A DNA stretch of 40,498 bases from Planctomycetota bacterium (GTDB lineage: Bacteria > Planctomycetota > B15-G4): assembly GCA_003644265.1 (NCBI GenBank), contig QNBX01000019.1:1-40498 (forward strand), written 5' to 3'. The notes beneath the pieces are model-generated. The model was not told the origin of the DNA. It did not search any database and saw only the letters and a list, made by a program, of their open reading frames with translations. The position numbers and the translations under genes are program-made. The first letter of the stretch is position 1, and every line of letters starts with the position of its first letter. Below, in pieces: positions 23,940 through 33,341 of the stretch.

Positions 23940-25426
23940 CTCAGGCCGGGGTCGAGTCCGCCCGGATCGATCAGCGAGCCCTCGTTCCGAAGCGGATTGA
24001 GCAGGGTCTCGCTGGGCACCCGGATGGTGGGCTTCACCAGGAACAGGATCTCGGTCTTGCGGGTGGTGCTCGAGCGGCTCTTGAAGAGCCAACCCAGCAG
24101 CGGGATGTCACCCAGCAGCGGCACCTTGGTGAGCTGCTCGACCTGCACGGTCGACTTGAGCCCGCCCAGGGCAAAGGTCTGATCGCTGTACACGTGCAGC
24201 GTGGTGCCCGCCGTGCGCTGGCTGATGATGGGCGAGTCCACGCTGATGCCGTTCAACACCAGCGGCTCGCTGCCGGTCTGGGTCGAGACGTCGATGGACA
24301 GATCGATGCGCAGCAGGTCATCGGCCACGATGTAGGGCACCAACTCGATGCTGACGCCGGTGGGCTCGAACTTGGTGGACACCGTCGGGTTGTTGACCGT
24401 GCCCTTGGTCTCGAAGATCGGCAGCTTGTCGCCGGTGGTGAGCCGCGCGCGGTGCCCGTTGAGCACCGTGATCTTGGGCGAGCTCAGCAGCTCCGCCGCG
24501 CCGATGGTCTGCAGCAGACTGATGATGCCCGTGACCGTGTAGTCATTGTGCACGCCCTGCGCGCTGAGCAGAAACCCAGGCAGGCTCACCGGCCCGTTGG
24601 GGAAGCTGCTGAAGGCCGCGCCGGAGCCATCGACCTGGCCGTCGTCCACGATGGGAACGCCCGAACCGAACGCTCCCTGCACCGGGTTCGTGACCGCGTC
24701 ATACGGCAGCGTGCGGTCCTCGAGCTGGGCGATCTTGACCTTGCTGTCCCAGTCGATGGAGTCGCTCAGGTTGACCTCCACCACCAGGATCTCGATCTCG
24801 ATCTGGGGCAGGTCGGCCAGCACCTTCTTGAGCAGCTCGTCGATGAAGAGCAGCACCTCCGGCGGCGCCGTGACGTGGATCGCGTCGGAGATGGCGGGGT
24901 CGCTCAGCTTGAGACGCACGCCGATGTCGTCCTTGGTCTCGTCCCGATAGAAGCCCGCCTCGACGTAGTACTTGATCTGCTCGTCGGGCGGCAGGTTGGC
25001 GTCGTTGGCCACGTCCGGAGTGGCCGGGAAGGCGGGCACGTAGTGGCTCATCAACCGGACGACCTTGTCGGCCTGCCCCGAGCGCACCGAGTAGATCTTG
25101 GTCCAGCTGCCGTCCAGGCCGCGGATGATGTTGTGGCCCAGGCGGTGGAAGGGCGAGGGCAACTCGTCCCCCAGGATGTCGGCGCCCAGGTCGTCGTCGG
25201 TGGCCGCCGTGAAGAGATCGAGCAGGTCGGCGTCCTGCTCGGGCGCCGGGACGCTGGCCGCCACCTCCTCCGCGGGCTCGCGGTCGTGGGGATCGACGCC
25301 CATCTCGAGCGTGGGCTGATCGGCCGTGAGGTCCCAGCTGGTCTTGGGCTCGTCGATCTGTTGCGTGACGCAACCCGCCAGCAGCAGAGTCAGAAGCAGA
25401 GGCGCCGAGCGGCTGGGGACAAGCAT
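23936..25426 (-). CDS. second secretin-family lipoprotein
   Basis: From ATG 25426 the 496-residue protein has a lipoprotein signal peptide ending LLLAGC, an acidic linker, an N-domain with the N3-like segment KIYSVRSGQADKVVRLM and VTAPPEVLLFIDELLKKVLA, and a C-terminal secretin domain (AAELLSSPKITVLNGHRARL, FALGGLKSTVQVEQLTKVPL, LGDIPLLGWLFKSR). It should form an outer-membrane pore. It differs clearly in sequence from the GspD at 11573-12994 and has no secretion ATPase beside it. It is preceded by an exported OmpH-like protein (16-base gap) and overlaps the SSS symporter start, so it probably serves a separate envelope function. Confidence 0.88.
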   Translation of the reverse strand: MLVPSRSAPLLLTLLLAGCVTQQIDEPKTSWDLTADQPTLEMGVDPHDREPAEEVAASVPAPEQDADLLDLFTAATDDDLGADILGDELPSPFHRLGHNIIRGLDGSWTKIYSVRSGQADKVVRLMSHYVPAFPATPDVANDANLPPDEQIKYYVEAGFYRDETKDDIGVRLKLSDPAISDAIHVTAPPEVLLFIDELLKKVLADLPQIEIEILVVEVNLSDSIDWDSKVKIAQLEDRTLPYDAVTNPVQGAFGSGVPIVDDGQVDGSGAAFSSFPNGPVSLPGFLLSAQGVHNDYTVTGIISLLQTIGAAELLSSPKITVLNGHRARLTTGDKLPIFETKGTVNNPTVSTKFEPTGVSIELVPYIVADDLLRIDLSIDVSTQTGSEPLVLNGISVDSPIISQRTAGTTLHVYSDQTFALGGLKSTVQVEQLTKVPLLGDIPLLGWLFKSRSSTTRKTEILFLVKPTIRVPSETLLNPLRNEGSLIDPGGLDPGLR

Positions 25427-25442
25427 GGACGGACAGGCCAGG

Positions 25443-26180
25443 TCAGAGGGCGGCGATGACCAGCGCGGTGACGTCCTGCGGCGGGTCAAGACGCGAGGTC
25501 ACACCCCCGAGTTCGACCACCACGGTGAGACTCTCGTCACGCACCACCTGACGCAGCGCCTTGAGGTATGCGCGCTGATACTCTTCTTTGAAGAAGTAGT
25601 AGTCGGCGTCACCGTCGCTGAGCGCGAGCCACTTGGTGTAGGCGGGGATGGCCTCCCACACCTGCTGGCGATCCATCTCGGCCACCGTGTCGGTGGAGCG
25701 CTTGCTGCCGTGATAGACCGTGCCGTCGATGTAATAGACGGGCAGGCTGTCGATCACGACGTCGGTCAGGTCCTCGATCGGGACCTCACCGCCGCTGACA
25801 CCGCCGAGCACGGCGATGACGTGCAGGTTGCGGTCGCGGGCCACCGTGGCCAGGGCCTTCTTGGCGGCGCGGTCCGCCGCGGCAAACAGCTCCTGCCCGT
25901 GACCCGACGACTTGCTCAAGCCCAGGGCGCCCAGGCGCATGTAGGCCGGGTTGTTGGCGAACAACTCCATGATGTCCACCTCGGCGCCGCGGCTGGGCAC
26001 GCTCACGGCCGAGCGGTAGAGCACCTTGCCGGTGATCTGCAGTTCCGCCATGGGCGCGGCGGCCAGGCAGACCAGGGCCAGGCTCAGGGCCAGGCTCAGG
26101 GCGGCGGTCAGCGCGGCCCGTCGCGCCTTGGGGGCTGCCCCTGGCGTCGGTCCGACTCGACGTATCCGGTCGCTCGTCAT
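25443..26180 (-). CDS. exported OmpH/Skp-like protein (weak)
   Basis: From ATG 26180 the 245-residue protein has a basic start, a long signal peptide (ALSLALSLALVCLAAAPMA) and a mature part whose order resembles OmpH/Skp periplasmic chaperones. It has an early VDIMELFANNPAYMRL, a helical Ala/Lys-rich stretch (LFAAADRAAKKALATVARDR), a short strand pair (HVIAVLGG) and PIEDLTDVVIDSLPV, like the DLTDEVI end of OmpH. A further C-terminal part (YYFFKEEYQRAYLKALRQVV) has no known match to me. It heads the secretin-symporter unit and could assist folding or assembly of that secretin. The similarity is weak, so the function is tentative. Confidence 0.6.
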   Translation of the reverse strand: MTSDRIRRVGPTPGAAPKARRAALTAALSLALSLALVCLAAAPMAELQITGKVLYRSAVSVPSRGAEVDIMELFANNPAYMRLGALGLSKSSGHGQELFAAADRAAKKALATVARDRNLHVIAVLGGVSGGEVPIEDLTDVVIDSLPVYYIDGTVYHGSKRSTDTVAEMDRQQVWEAIPAYTKWLALSDGDADYYFFKEEYQRAYLKALRQVVRDESLTVVVELGGVTSRLDPPQDVTALVIAAL

Positions 26181-26359
26181 GCTGCACGCTCCCATGGGCT
26201 GCCACGTGCCAAGGGGAAACAACCCCGTCTCCCTATCGGATGATAGGGGCTCTGGCCACAGTGGGAACCCCGAAAACAGGCTGAAGGTGCGGCCCGTTGC
26301 TGGCGTTTCGCAGGTGATCGAGCGCGCCCACGGGCGCAAACCGGGGGTCATGCGAGCGA

Positions 26360-26390
26360 GCCGCCTGTCGCGCTGAACGCGACAGGCGGC
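26360..26390 (-). terminator. 13-bp perfect stem-loop after pnp
   Basis: GCCGCCTGTCGCG (26360-26372) and CGCGACAGGCGGC (26378-26390) form a perfect 13-bp stem with a 5-base loop. It starts 13 bases past the pnp stop on the minus strand. There is no T-run after it. It is well placed as the end of the rpsO-pnp transcript or as a 3' stabilising hairpin. Confidence 0.7.
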
Positions 26391-26403
26391 CCACCCTACG
26401 GCA

Positions 26404-28845
26404 TCAGCTGCCGGGCTCGCCGGCGCCCACTGCGGGCTCGGCGTCCTCCACCGCGGACTTCATGGAGAGGCTGATCTTGCCCCGATCGTCGATCTTGACG
26501 ACCTTGACCTTCACATCATCGCCCATGGAGTACTCGGTCTCGGGCGAGCGGATGCGCTCCGGCAGCATCTCGCTCACGTGGCACAGGCCGTCCTTGCCGG
26601 GAATGATCTCGACGAAGATGCCGTAGGTCTTGAGGCCCGTGATGCGCCCCTCGTAGACCTTGCCGATTTCGGCATCCTCACTGCTCTCCTCGCGCCGACC
26701 ACGGCCGCCATCGCGACCGCCCTCGCTGCCACCTCGAGCGCCGCCGCCGTCACCCGTGACGCCGGGCACCGAGAGGCGCACGCGACCGAAGTCGTCGATG
26801 TTGGTGCACTCCACCTCGAGCTCCTGGCCCATCTTGAGCACGTCGTTGACGTCCTTCACGCGCTCGTTGGAGATGGCGGAGATGTGCAGCAGGCCCTCCT
26901 TGCCGGGGAAGATCTCGACGAACGCGCCGAAGTCCCGGATGGAGACGACCTTGCCCTTGTAGGTGGTGCCCACCTCGGGGTCGCCGGTGATGGCCTCGAC
27001 CGCTGCCACCGCCGCGTCGATGTCGCCCTCGGGGCCGGACGCGACGTTGACCACGCCCTCGTCGCTGACCTCGATGCGCACGTTGTAGTCGGCCTGCAGC
27101 GCGCGGATGACCTTGCCGCCGGGACCGATCAGCGCGCCGATCTTGTCGACCGGGATGGTGCGCGTGATGATCTTCGGCGCCCACTTGGACACCTCGGTGC
27201 GAGCCTTGGCCAGGGCCTCGTTCATCTTGCCCAGGATGTGCAGACGACCCGCCTTGGCCTGGGACAGCGCCCGGCGCAGCAGGTCGGCCGACAGGCCCTG
27301 GATCTTGATGTCCATCTGCAGCGCGCAGATGCCCGTCGCCGTGCCGGTGACCTTGAAGTCCATGTCGCCGTTGTGGTCCTCGCTGCCGAGGATGTCGGAC
27401 AACACGTAGTGGTCGTCTCCGTCCTCGATCAGGCCCATGGCGATGCCGGCGATGGGCGTGCGCAGCGGGCAGCCCGCGTCGAACATCGCCAGCGAACCTC
27501 CGCAGACCGAGGCCATGGACGAGCTGCCGTTGCTCTCCAGGATCTCGGACACGACCCGCACGCTGTACGGGAAGTCCTCGGGGTCGGGCATGACCATGTT
27601 GACCGAGCGCTCGGCCAGGTTGCCGTGACCGATCTCGCGGCGCGACGTGCTGAACATGCGCCGCACCTCACCCACACAGAAGGGCGGGAAGTTGTAGTGC
27701 AGCATGAAGCGCTTGCTGTACTCGTCCTTCAGGCCGTCGACGATCTGCTCGTCGCGACCGGTGCCCAGGGTGGCGGAGACCAGGGCCTGGGTCTCGCCGC
27801 GGGTGAACAGCACCGAGCCGTGGGCCCGGGGCAGCACGCCCAGCTCGATCTCGATCTGGCGGATCTCGTCGAGCGCGCGACCGTCGGCGCGGCGGCCGTT
27901 GTCGATGATGCTCTTGCGCTCGATGTCACCCTCGAGATCGTGGAAGGCGTTGCCGAGGTCCTTGCCAGCGTCCTTCTGCTCGTCGTCGCCGACCGTGGCC
28001 AGATAGGCATCCTTGGCCTCGGAGATGACGGCCTTGGTGGCAGCCCTCTTCTCGAACTTGCCGGGGGTGGCCATGGCCTCGATCAGGGCCGCGCGGTGGG
28101 TCTCGACCTTGTCGGTCCAGGGGTTGTCAGCCGGCGCGGGGTACTCGATCTTGGCCTTGCCGACCATGCCCTGCAGCTCGGTGATCATGGCGCAGAGCTC
28201 CTTGACGCCCTCGTGCGCGAAGAGGATGGCGTCGGCCATGACCTCCTCGGGGAGCTCGAGCGCGCCGGCCTCCACCATCGTGACGGCGTCGGCGGTGCCG
28301 CTGACCACCAGGTCAAGCACGCTCTCCGCCATCTGGCTCTGGGTGGGGTTGAGCACGAACGCGTCGTTGATGCGGCCCACGCGCACGGTGGCCCCGGGGC
28401 CCTTGTAGGGCAGCGACGAGATGGACAGGGCGGCCATGGCGCCCACGGCGGCCAGGGTGTCGGGCTCGTTCACGCGGTCGTAGGACACGACGTTGACGAT
28501 GATCTGGACCTCGTCCCTGTAGCCCTTGGGGAACATCGGGCGCACGGGCCGGTCGATGGCGCGGCAGACCAGGATCTCGGTGTCCCGGGGGCGCATCTCA
28601 CGCTTGAAGAAGCCTCCGGGCACCTTGCCCGCGGCGTAGGTCTTCTCGCGGTACTCGACCGTGAGGGGGAAGAAGTCCATCCCGGGCCGACCCTTGGCGC
28701 CCTGGGCCGTGGCCAGCAGGGCGGTCTCCCCGTAAGTGGCGAAGATGGCGCCGTCGGCCTGTTTGGCCATGCGCCCGGTCTCCAGGGTCAGGGTGCGTCC
28801 ACCGATCTCGCGGCTGACGCTGACGGGGTTGTTCAACTTGGTCAT
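26404..28845 (-). CDS. pnp: polyribonucleotide nucleotidyltransferase (PNPase) with two S1 domains
   Basis: From ATG 28845 the 813-residue enzyme has two RNase PH domains ([54 protein letters not shown] in the second), a KH domain at about 556-624 ([16 protein letters not shown]) and then two S1 domains. These lie at about 625-695 ([24 protein letters not shown]) and 727-797 ([24 protein letters not shown]), joined by a Gly/Arg-rich linker. Most bacterial PNPases have one S1 domain and about 700 residues. It degrades RNA 3' to 5' by phosphorolysis. It lies downstream of rpsO, the usual order, with a 168-base gap containing small inverted repeats that could be processing sites. Confidence 0.96.
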   Translation of the reverse strand: MTKLNNPVSVSREIGGRTLTLETGRMAKQADGAIFATYGETALLATAQGAKGRPGMDFFPLTVEYREKTYAAGKVPGGFFKREMRPRDTEILVCRAIDRPVRPMFPKGYRDEVQIIVNVVSYDRVNEPDTLAAVGAMAALSISSLPYKGPGATVRVGRINDAFVLNPTQSQMAESVLDLVVSGTADAVTMVEAGALELPEEVMADAILFAHEGVKELCAMITELQGMVGKAKIEYPAPADNPWTDKVETHRAALIEAMATPGKFEKRAATKAVISEAKDAYLATVGDDEQKDAGKDLGNAFHDLEGDIERKSIIDNGRRADGRALDEIRQIEIELGVLPRAHGSVLFTRGETQALVSATLGTGRDEQIVDGLKDEYSKRFMLHYNFPPFCVGEVRRMFSTSRREIGHGNLAERSVNMVMPDPEDFPYSVRVVSEILESNGSSSMASVCGGSLAMFDAGCPLRTPIAGIAMGLIEDGDDHYVLSDILGSEDHNGDMDFKVTGTATGICALQMDIKIQGLSADLLRRALSQAKAGRLHILGKMNEALAKARTEVSKWAPKIITRTIPVDKIGALIGPGGKVIRALQADYNVRIEVSDEGVVNVASGPEGDIDAAVAAVEAITGDPEVGTTYKGKVVSIRDFGAFVEIFPGKEGLLHISAISNERVKDVNDVLKMGQELEVECTNIDDFGRVRLSVPGVTGDGGGARGGSEGGRDGGRGRREESSEDAEIGKVYEGRITGLKTYGIFVEIIPGKDGLCHVSEMLPERIRSPETEYSMGDDVKVKVVKIDDRGKISLSMKSAVEDAEPAVGAGEPGS

Positions 28846-29013
28846 GTTCTCGATTGCTTGCTTGGTCGCCGAAATGGCGTGTAACGGATCCTGAGCGCGA
28901 GGGCGCCCAGGGGTTGCGCCGGAATGCGCACGATCGGACCTCATGCCCGATCGGAGGACGTGCCAGAGACGGCACGGGCGGATGCCTGGACTGCGTGGCG
29001 AAGGTGCCGCGCG

Positions 29014-29298
29014 TCAGACGTTTGTGCGGATGCCGCGGATGCCGAGCCGCTCGATGAGCTGCTGGTAACGCACCGGGTCGATCCGCTTGAGGTAGACAAG
29101 GAGCCGACCCCGTCGCCCGACCAGCGTGAGCAGGCCGCGACGGGTGTGGTTGTCCTTCTTGTGCAGCTTGAGGTGCTCAGTGAGGCCGCGGATGCGGTTG
29201 GTGAGCAGGGCGATCTGCACGTCCGTGGAGCCGCAGTCGCGCTCATGCTGCTGATAGTCACCGATGATGTCGGCCTTGCCGACGGTGTTCGTGGTCAT
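29014..29298 (-). CDS. rpsO: 30S ribosomal protein S15
   Basis: The 94-residue protein shows the S15 pattern [49 protein letters not shown], which binds the 16S central domain and is full length for the family. ATG 29298 is preceded by GAGAGATC. It is the first gene of the classical rpsO-pnp pair. A perfect TTGACA box on the minus strand (29382-29377) lies about 80 bases upstream, but I find no convincing -10 at the right distance. Confidence 0.97.
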   Translation of the reverse strand: MTTNTVGKADIIGDYQQHERDCGSTDVQIALLTNRIRGLTEHLKLHKKDNHTRRGLLTLVGRRGRLLVYLKRIDPVRYQQLIERLGIRGIRTNV

Positions 29299-29442
29299 GC
29301 TGTGATCTCTCGTGTCCCGGTGGCTGCCGTCAGGTTGACGCGGCGCATCCGGGCGGGTTGGTCATTTCGTCTTCAATGTCAATTCGCGGGATGGTAGCAC
29401 CCGTTCCGCCGACCCCGCAAGGCAGGCCGAGGTCCCGCCCCC

Positions 29443-30180
29443 TCAGGCCCGGGGCCCCAGGGCCCGCTGCCGGCGCCGGCAGGACTCGCAGGTGCCGCAG
29501 GGTTCGCTGCCCCCGTCATAGCAGGACCAGGTCAGCTCCATGGGGGCCCCGACGGCCCTTCCAGCGGCCACCAGCCCCGGCTTGTCCAGCTCAATGCAGG
29601 GCGCGCTGACCCCCACCCGGCCCCGGGTCGAGTGGGCCAGACAGGCCTCCAGGGCCGAAACGAAGGCCAGGCTGTTGTCGGGGAAGGTCTGGGCCTCCTC
29701 GTGGTTGAAGCCCACCAGCACCGTCTCCAGGCCGCGCGCCTCGGCCACGGCGGCGGCCAGATTGACCAGCAGGCCGTTGCGATTAGGCACCCAGACTGCG
29801 TCTGCGCTGGCCTGAGCGCCCTCGCCGTCCAGCTCGTCCGCGGACGGCCGGGGCAGCTCGCCCCCCTGCTCCATGATGGCGGCACACGGGGACCCGCCAC
29901 CCGGGGCCAGGCCCTGCTCGGCGCTCGCCGGGCTCCCGTCCTGCCCGTCGCCCCGGGTCCCGGGCTGGCCCGCGGTCTGGCTGAAGACCGGCAGGGAGGT
30001 GCACAGCAGCTCAAAACCCAGCTTCTGGGCCACGGCCTGCGCCGCCCGCTGCTCCTGCGCCGCGGCGCGCTGGCCGTAGTGCACAAACAGGCCCAGGCCC
30101 ACGGTCTGCCCCGAAGCCTGGTGCAGGGCGGCCGCCACGGCGGAGTCGAGGCCGCCGGAGAGGAGAACGAGGGCTGCCAT
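29443..30180 (-). CDS. queC: 7-cyano-7-deazaguanine synthase QueC
   Basis: From ATG 30180, with GGAG 7 bases upstream, the 245-residue protein has the PP-loop SGGLDS (8-13), the FVHYGQRAAAQEQRAAQAVA segment, VPNRNGLLVNLAAAVAEARG LETVLVGFN and the zinc site Cys220, Cys228, Cys231 and Cys234 (in CGTCESC). It converts 7-carboxy-7-deazaguanine plus ammonia and ATP to preQ0 in queuosine synthesis. Residues about 68-125 form a low-complexity insert not typical of QueC. The other que genes are absent from the window. No preQ1 riboswitch is seen upstream. Confidence 0.93.
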   Translation of the reverse strand: MAALVLLSGGLDSAVAAALHQASGQTVGLGLFVHYGQRAAAQEQRAAQAVAQKLGFELLCTSLPVFSQTAGQPGTRGDGQDGSPASAEQGLAPGGGSPCAAIMEQGGELPRPSADELDGEGAQASADAVWVPNRNGLLVNLAAAVAEARGLETVLVGFNHEEAQTFPDNSLAFVSALEACLAHSTRGRVGVSAPCIELDKPGLVAAGRAVGAPMELTWSCYDGGSEPCGTCESCRRRQRALGPRA

Positions 30181-30334
30181 GGGGGCACTCCAGGAGGGGC
30201 GAACTGACTCTCTCACTGTCCGCTAGGCGCTCGCGCAACGTTTCTTCGATTCGCTCTGTGCCGGCGGCCCGTTTGCCCGCTCCGCCAGTGGCCGCTACAA
30301 CGACCCCCTCTCCCCCCATGACCCGGAGGCCATC

Positions 30335-32023
30335 GTGCCGACCCGTGACGTCCTGCGAGTGGCCCTGACCCTTGCCGCCGCCCTCGCTCTGGCCCCGCTG
30401 CTGCCCGGCCAGCTCGTGACGGCCGAAATACCCGCACCACCCGAGGCGCCTGAAGCGCCTGAAGCGCTTGAGGCACCCGAAGCGCCGGAGGCCAAAGAGG
30501 CCCAGCGCATCCGACCCCACTGGGAGCACGTGAGCGACGCCCTGATCCGCCTGGACCAGGCGCTGGTGCAGCAGTTCTCCGGCGAGCTCTGGTCCGAGGT
30601 GCGCGAGACTGTGGCCGCCGGTCAGCTAGCCGCCCTGGCGGCGCGCGACGGCGGCGCCGACCTGGGCCTGTGCCTGGCCATGCAGCGCACGCTCTCGGTG
30701 CTGAGCCGGCGCCAGGATCTGCTGGAGCGCGAAGCCTTCGCAGGCGACCGCGCCAGGAGCCGGCACCCCGACGACGAGCAGGCCGCCACCGCCTGGATCG
30801 ACGCGGAGTACGCCGCGGCCGCCGCCGGCTTCAACGGCCTGGCCGACGAGCTGAGCTTTGCCGAGGGCCGCCTGCCCCAGACCTCCTACCTACTGGTGGA
30901 GCTGCTCTTCGGGCAGCAGCGCGACGACGAGGCGGGTCAGGCGCTCGCGCGCGGCCTGGCGCTCTGGCCGGACGACACCGGGCTGCACGAGCAGGCCCAG
31001 GCATGGTCCGGCGTGCTGCTCTCGCCCGAGCACCTGCTGAACCAGCTCGAGCGCCGGGTCGACGTGTTCGACATCACCGACGCCGACTTCGCGGGCATCG
31101 CGCTGGAGACCATCTCGGTGCTGCAGACCGCCATGGGCAAGGCGCGCTACGCAGACCAGGAGTACGCCCTGGCGGGGCTGCACTTCGATCGGGCCTCACG
31201 CGCCCTGCAGCGCGTGCGCAGCATGCCGCGCCAGTGGGGCCAGGACGAGCTGGACTACCGCGAGGCCGACGCCCTCGTCAACGCCGCCTACTCCTACATG
31301 GGCCTCGCCTTGGCGCAGTGGAAGCCGGACCGCGCCGACGAGACCGGCGCCCTGGCCGCGGAGGCCTGCGAGAAGGCCCTGACCGACGCCCTGCGCACCA
31401 TCCCGGGCCACGCGGACGCCAGCGAGGCTGTGCTGTGGCTGGGCGAGTCGCTCATGAAGAAGGGCGACGATACGGCCGTGACCCACGGCGACGTGGCCCA
31501 GATGCGCGATCTGTACGGGCGCATGGCCAAGCGCTTCGACAACGCCGTCTGGTGGAACAACTTCGCCTTCTGGTGCCGCGAGACCGGCAGCGCAGCCGAG
31601 GGCCGAGGCGAACTCGACGAGGCCCACAAGCTCTACGAGGCCTCCTATGACGCCTATCAGCACACCATCGCCCTGGCGCCGGACAACGCGCGCTACGTCA
31701 ACGACACCGGCCTGATGCTGCTCTACCACCTGCACCGCGACCTGGACGTGGCCCAGGAGCTGTTCGAGCGGGCCTGGAAGCTGGGCGCCGACGTGTGCGA
31801 GAACCCCTTCGTCGAAGACGACGTACACGACTTCAACTTCGAGGCCTACTGCGACGCCATGCTCAACCTGTCGCGGCTGCACCTGGAGCGCGAGGATCTG
31901 GCCGCGGCCGACGAGGTCATGGCGCTGCTGCTGGAGCTGGCTCCCCAGCGCCCCGACGTGCGCATGACCGAGGCCGAGATCCGCAACGCGCGCGCCCCGG
32001 CCGCCACCAACGAGCCCGGCTGA
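30335..32023 (+). CDS. exported helical TPR-like protein
   Basis: The start is GTG 30335 with GGAGG five bases upstream. The 562-residue protein has a signal peptide (LRVALTLAAALALAPLLPGQ), then a Pro-Glu-Ala repeat region (residues about 35-55, PEAPEAPEALEAPEAPEAK). A long helical body with tetratricopeptide-like units follows, such as LAGLHFDRASRALQRVR, LDEAHKLYEASYDAYQHTIA LAPDNARYVNDTGLML and LHLEREDLAAADEVMALLLE LAPQRPD. The last units are clear TPRs. It probably scaffolds protein complexes in the periplasm or at the surface. It diverges from queC across about 155 bases and is convergent with the next gene. No function can be named. Confidence 0.8.
   Translation: MPTRDVLRVALTLAAALALAPLLPGQLVTAEIPAPPEAPEAPEALEAPEAPEAKEAQRIRPHWEHVSDALIRLDQALVQQFSGELWSEVRETVAAGQLAALAARDGGADLGLCLAMQRTLSVLSRRQDLLEREAFAGDRARSRHPDDEQAATAWIDAEYAAAAAGFNGLADELSFAEGRLPQTSYLLVELLFGQQRDDEAGQALARGLALWPDDTGLHEQAQAWSGVLLSPEHLLNQLERRVDVFDITDADFAGIALETISVLQTAMGKARYADQEYALAGLHFDRASRALQRVRSMPRQWGQDELDYREADALVNAAYSYMGLALAQWKPDRADETGALAAEACEKALTDALRTIPGHADASEAVLWLGESLMKKGDDTAVTHGDVAQMRDLYGRMAKRFDNAVWWNNFAFWCRETGSAAEGRGELDEAHKLYEASYDAYQHTIALAPDNARYVNDTGLMLLYHLHRDLDVAQELFERAWKLGADVCENPFVEDDVHDFNFEAYCDAMLNLSRLHLEREDLAAADEVMALLLELAPQRPDVRMTEAEIRNARAPAATNEPG
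30441..30496 (+). repeat. Pro-Glu-Ala coding repeat
   Basis: Short in-frame repeats of the type GAAGCGCCTGAAGCGCCTGA encode PEA units just after the signal peptide of the exported TPR-like protein. They are multiples of three and likely vary in number without loss of frame. Confidence 0.6.
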
Positions 32024-32053
32024 ACGCGCGCGCGCCCGGGGTCGGGCTGACGC

Positions 32054-33280
32054 TCAGCCCCCGGCGGTCTTCTTCTTGGGGTCGTACGCGACCCGCACGT
32101 ACTCCGCCCACTTCTCCTCGAAGCTGAGCATGGAGAGACCCCAGGCCTCCTTGAGGATCTCGCGCACGGGCTTGTCGTGCTTGGCCAGCTTGATGGCCCG
32201 GCCCATGCCCTTGGGGTCGACGCTCATCAGGTAGTCGACCCAGGACCACACGAACTGGTGCTGACGCGCGCTCAGCGCCGCGGTCGGGATTGTGATCAGC
32301 TCCGGGAAGCTGGGCGCGTCCTCGGCCACCACGGCCTTCCACACGTTGGTGCGCCAGTTGCCGCCCTTCCAACGCGTGGTGGTGTCCTGCTCCTGCATGC
32401 AGTAGGTGGTGGCCTCGCCGTCGAAGTCGATCTCGAACCAGTGCGCCAGGCCCGCGTCCATCCAACCGAACTTGTCGGCCAGCCAGGGCGGCGAGAGCTT
32501 CTTGCTGTTCTCGTCCGGGAACCAGTACGGGTTGTAGTACACCGAGGTCATCTGGTGGACCAGGCTGTGGATCCAGTGCCGGTGGAAGTCATCGTCCTTC
32601 GGGTGCAGGTTCTTGTTGCGGAACAGAACCACCGTCGAGTTGTGGTCCACACCGCCGGCGCGCCGCGCCGTGGTGGTGCTCGACATCTGCGCATACGCCG
32701 GCCCCACCGACTGGGCGTCGCGCAGCTTGTCGAAGGTGTAGAAGTGATGCTTGGTGATCATGTGATCGACGTCGACCACGCCCAGCACCGTCTGGTAGTG
32801 ATGGTAGAGCGCCTCCATGCGCCGCGCGTACAGGTGCACGGCCTCATGGGCGCGGTAGATCTTCTTGTCGGAGCCCTTGAGCTTGGGCACGTCCCAGGCC
32901 AGCACGAAGTGCGTCGTCTCCAGGTGCACGATGGGCTTGCCGCGCGTGAAGCCGTCCATGCGCCGGCGCTCATCCAGCCAGGCGCGGTTCTTGCTGGCGA
33001 TGGCGTCCCAACGAACCTGGGCCTCAGCCTGCTTGGAGGGCGACTTGCAGCGCGGGCAGACCATCCAGTCGAGACCCATGTTGTCCGACTCGATGGCCTC
33101 CGAGCAGAACAGCAGCTCCCAGCCCGGGCCGTGGTCCTGCTCGAGGGCTTGCTTGGAGGACAGCTCCACGTCGACCACGCCGGTGGTCTGGCAGGTCCCG
33201 CACAGGCGCTCCTCCTGTGCGGACACGAGCGCGGAGAGCAGCAGCAGCAGGGCCGGGACGGCGAGCGAGCGGGGGCGCAT
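32054..33280 (-). CDS. exported degenerate gluzincin-like protein
   Basis: The 408-residue protein has a signal peptide (SLAVPALLLLLSALVSAQ). It then has two CxxC pairs (CGTCQTTG and CPRCKSP) that could bind zinc, and a large domain with the layout of a gluzincin metallopeptidase: a strand IVHLETTHFVLAWDV, a helix around HRHWIHSLVHQMTS in the place of HExxH, and WMDAGLAHWFE downstream. The expected catalytic Glu is Ser (HSLVH), so peptidase activity is doubtful. The second half of the fold is helical. It lies 61 bases downstream of hutI on the same strand and is convergent with the TPR-like gene. Function unknown. Confidence 0.78.
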   Translation of the reverse strand: MRPRSLAVPALLLLLSALVSAQEERLCGTCQTTGVVDVELSSKQALEQDHGPGWELLFCSEAIESDNMGLDWMVCPRCKSPSKQAEAQVRWDAIASKNRAWLDERRRMDGFTRGKPIVHLETTHFVLAWDVPKLKGSDKKIYRAHEAVHLYARRMEALYHHYQTVLGVVDVDHMITKHHFYTFDKLRDAQSVGPAYAQMSSTTTARRAGGVDHNSTVVLFRNKNLHPKDDDFHRHWIHSLVHQMTSVYYNPYWFPDENSKKLSPPWLADKFGWMDAGLAHWFEIDFDGEATTYCMQEQDTTTRWKGGNWRTNVWKAVVAEDAPSFPELITIPTAALSARQHQFVWSWVDYLMSVDPKGMGRAIKLAKHDKPVREILKEAWGLSMLSFEEKWAEYVRVAYDPKKKTAGG

Positions 33281-33341
33281 GGGCCTCTCAGGTGGGGAGC
33301 GCGGGCGGCGGGGACGGCGCGGCCAGACGGTCGGCAGGGGA

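Noticed and set aside
26578..28884. A 768-codon plus-strand open frame opposite pnp
   Set aside because: It is antisense to a confidently identified PNPase; its composition is typical of a shadow frame.
29361..29390. TTGACA box upstream of rpsO as a full promoter
   Set aside because: The -35 is perfect but no acceptable -10 is found at 16-18 bases, so it is mentioned only in the gene entry.
30181..30334. preQ1 riboswitch upstream of queC
   Set aside because: No preQ1 pseudoknot pattern could be seen, and preQ1 switches usually control later or transport genes.
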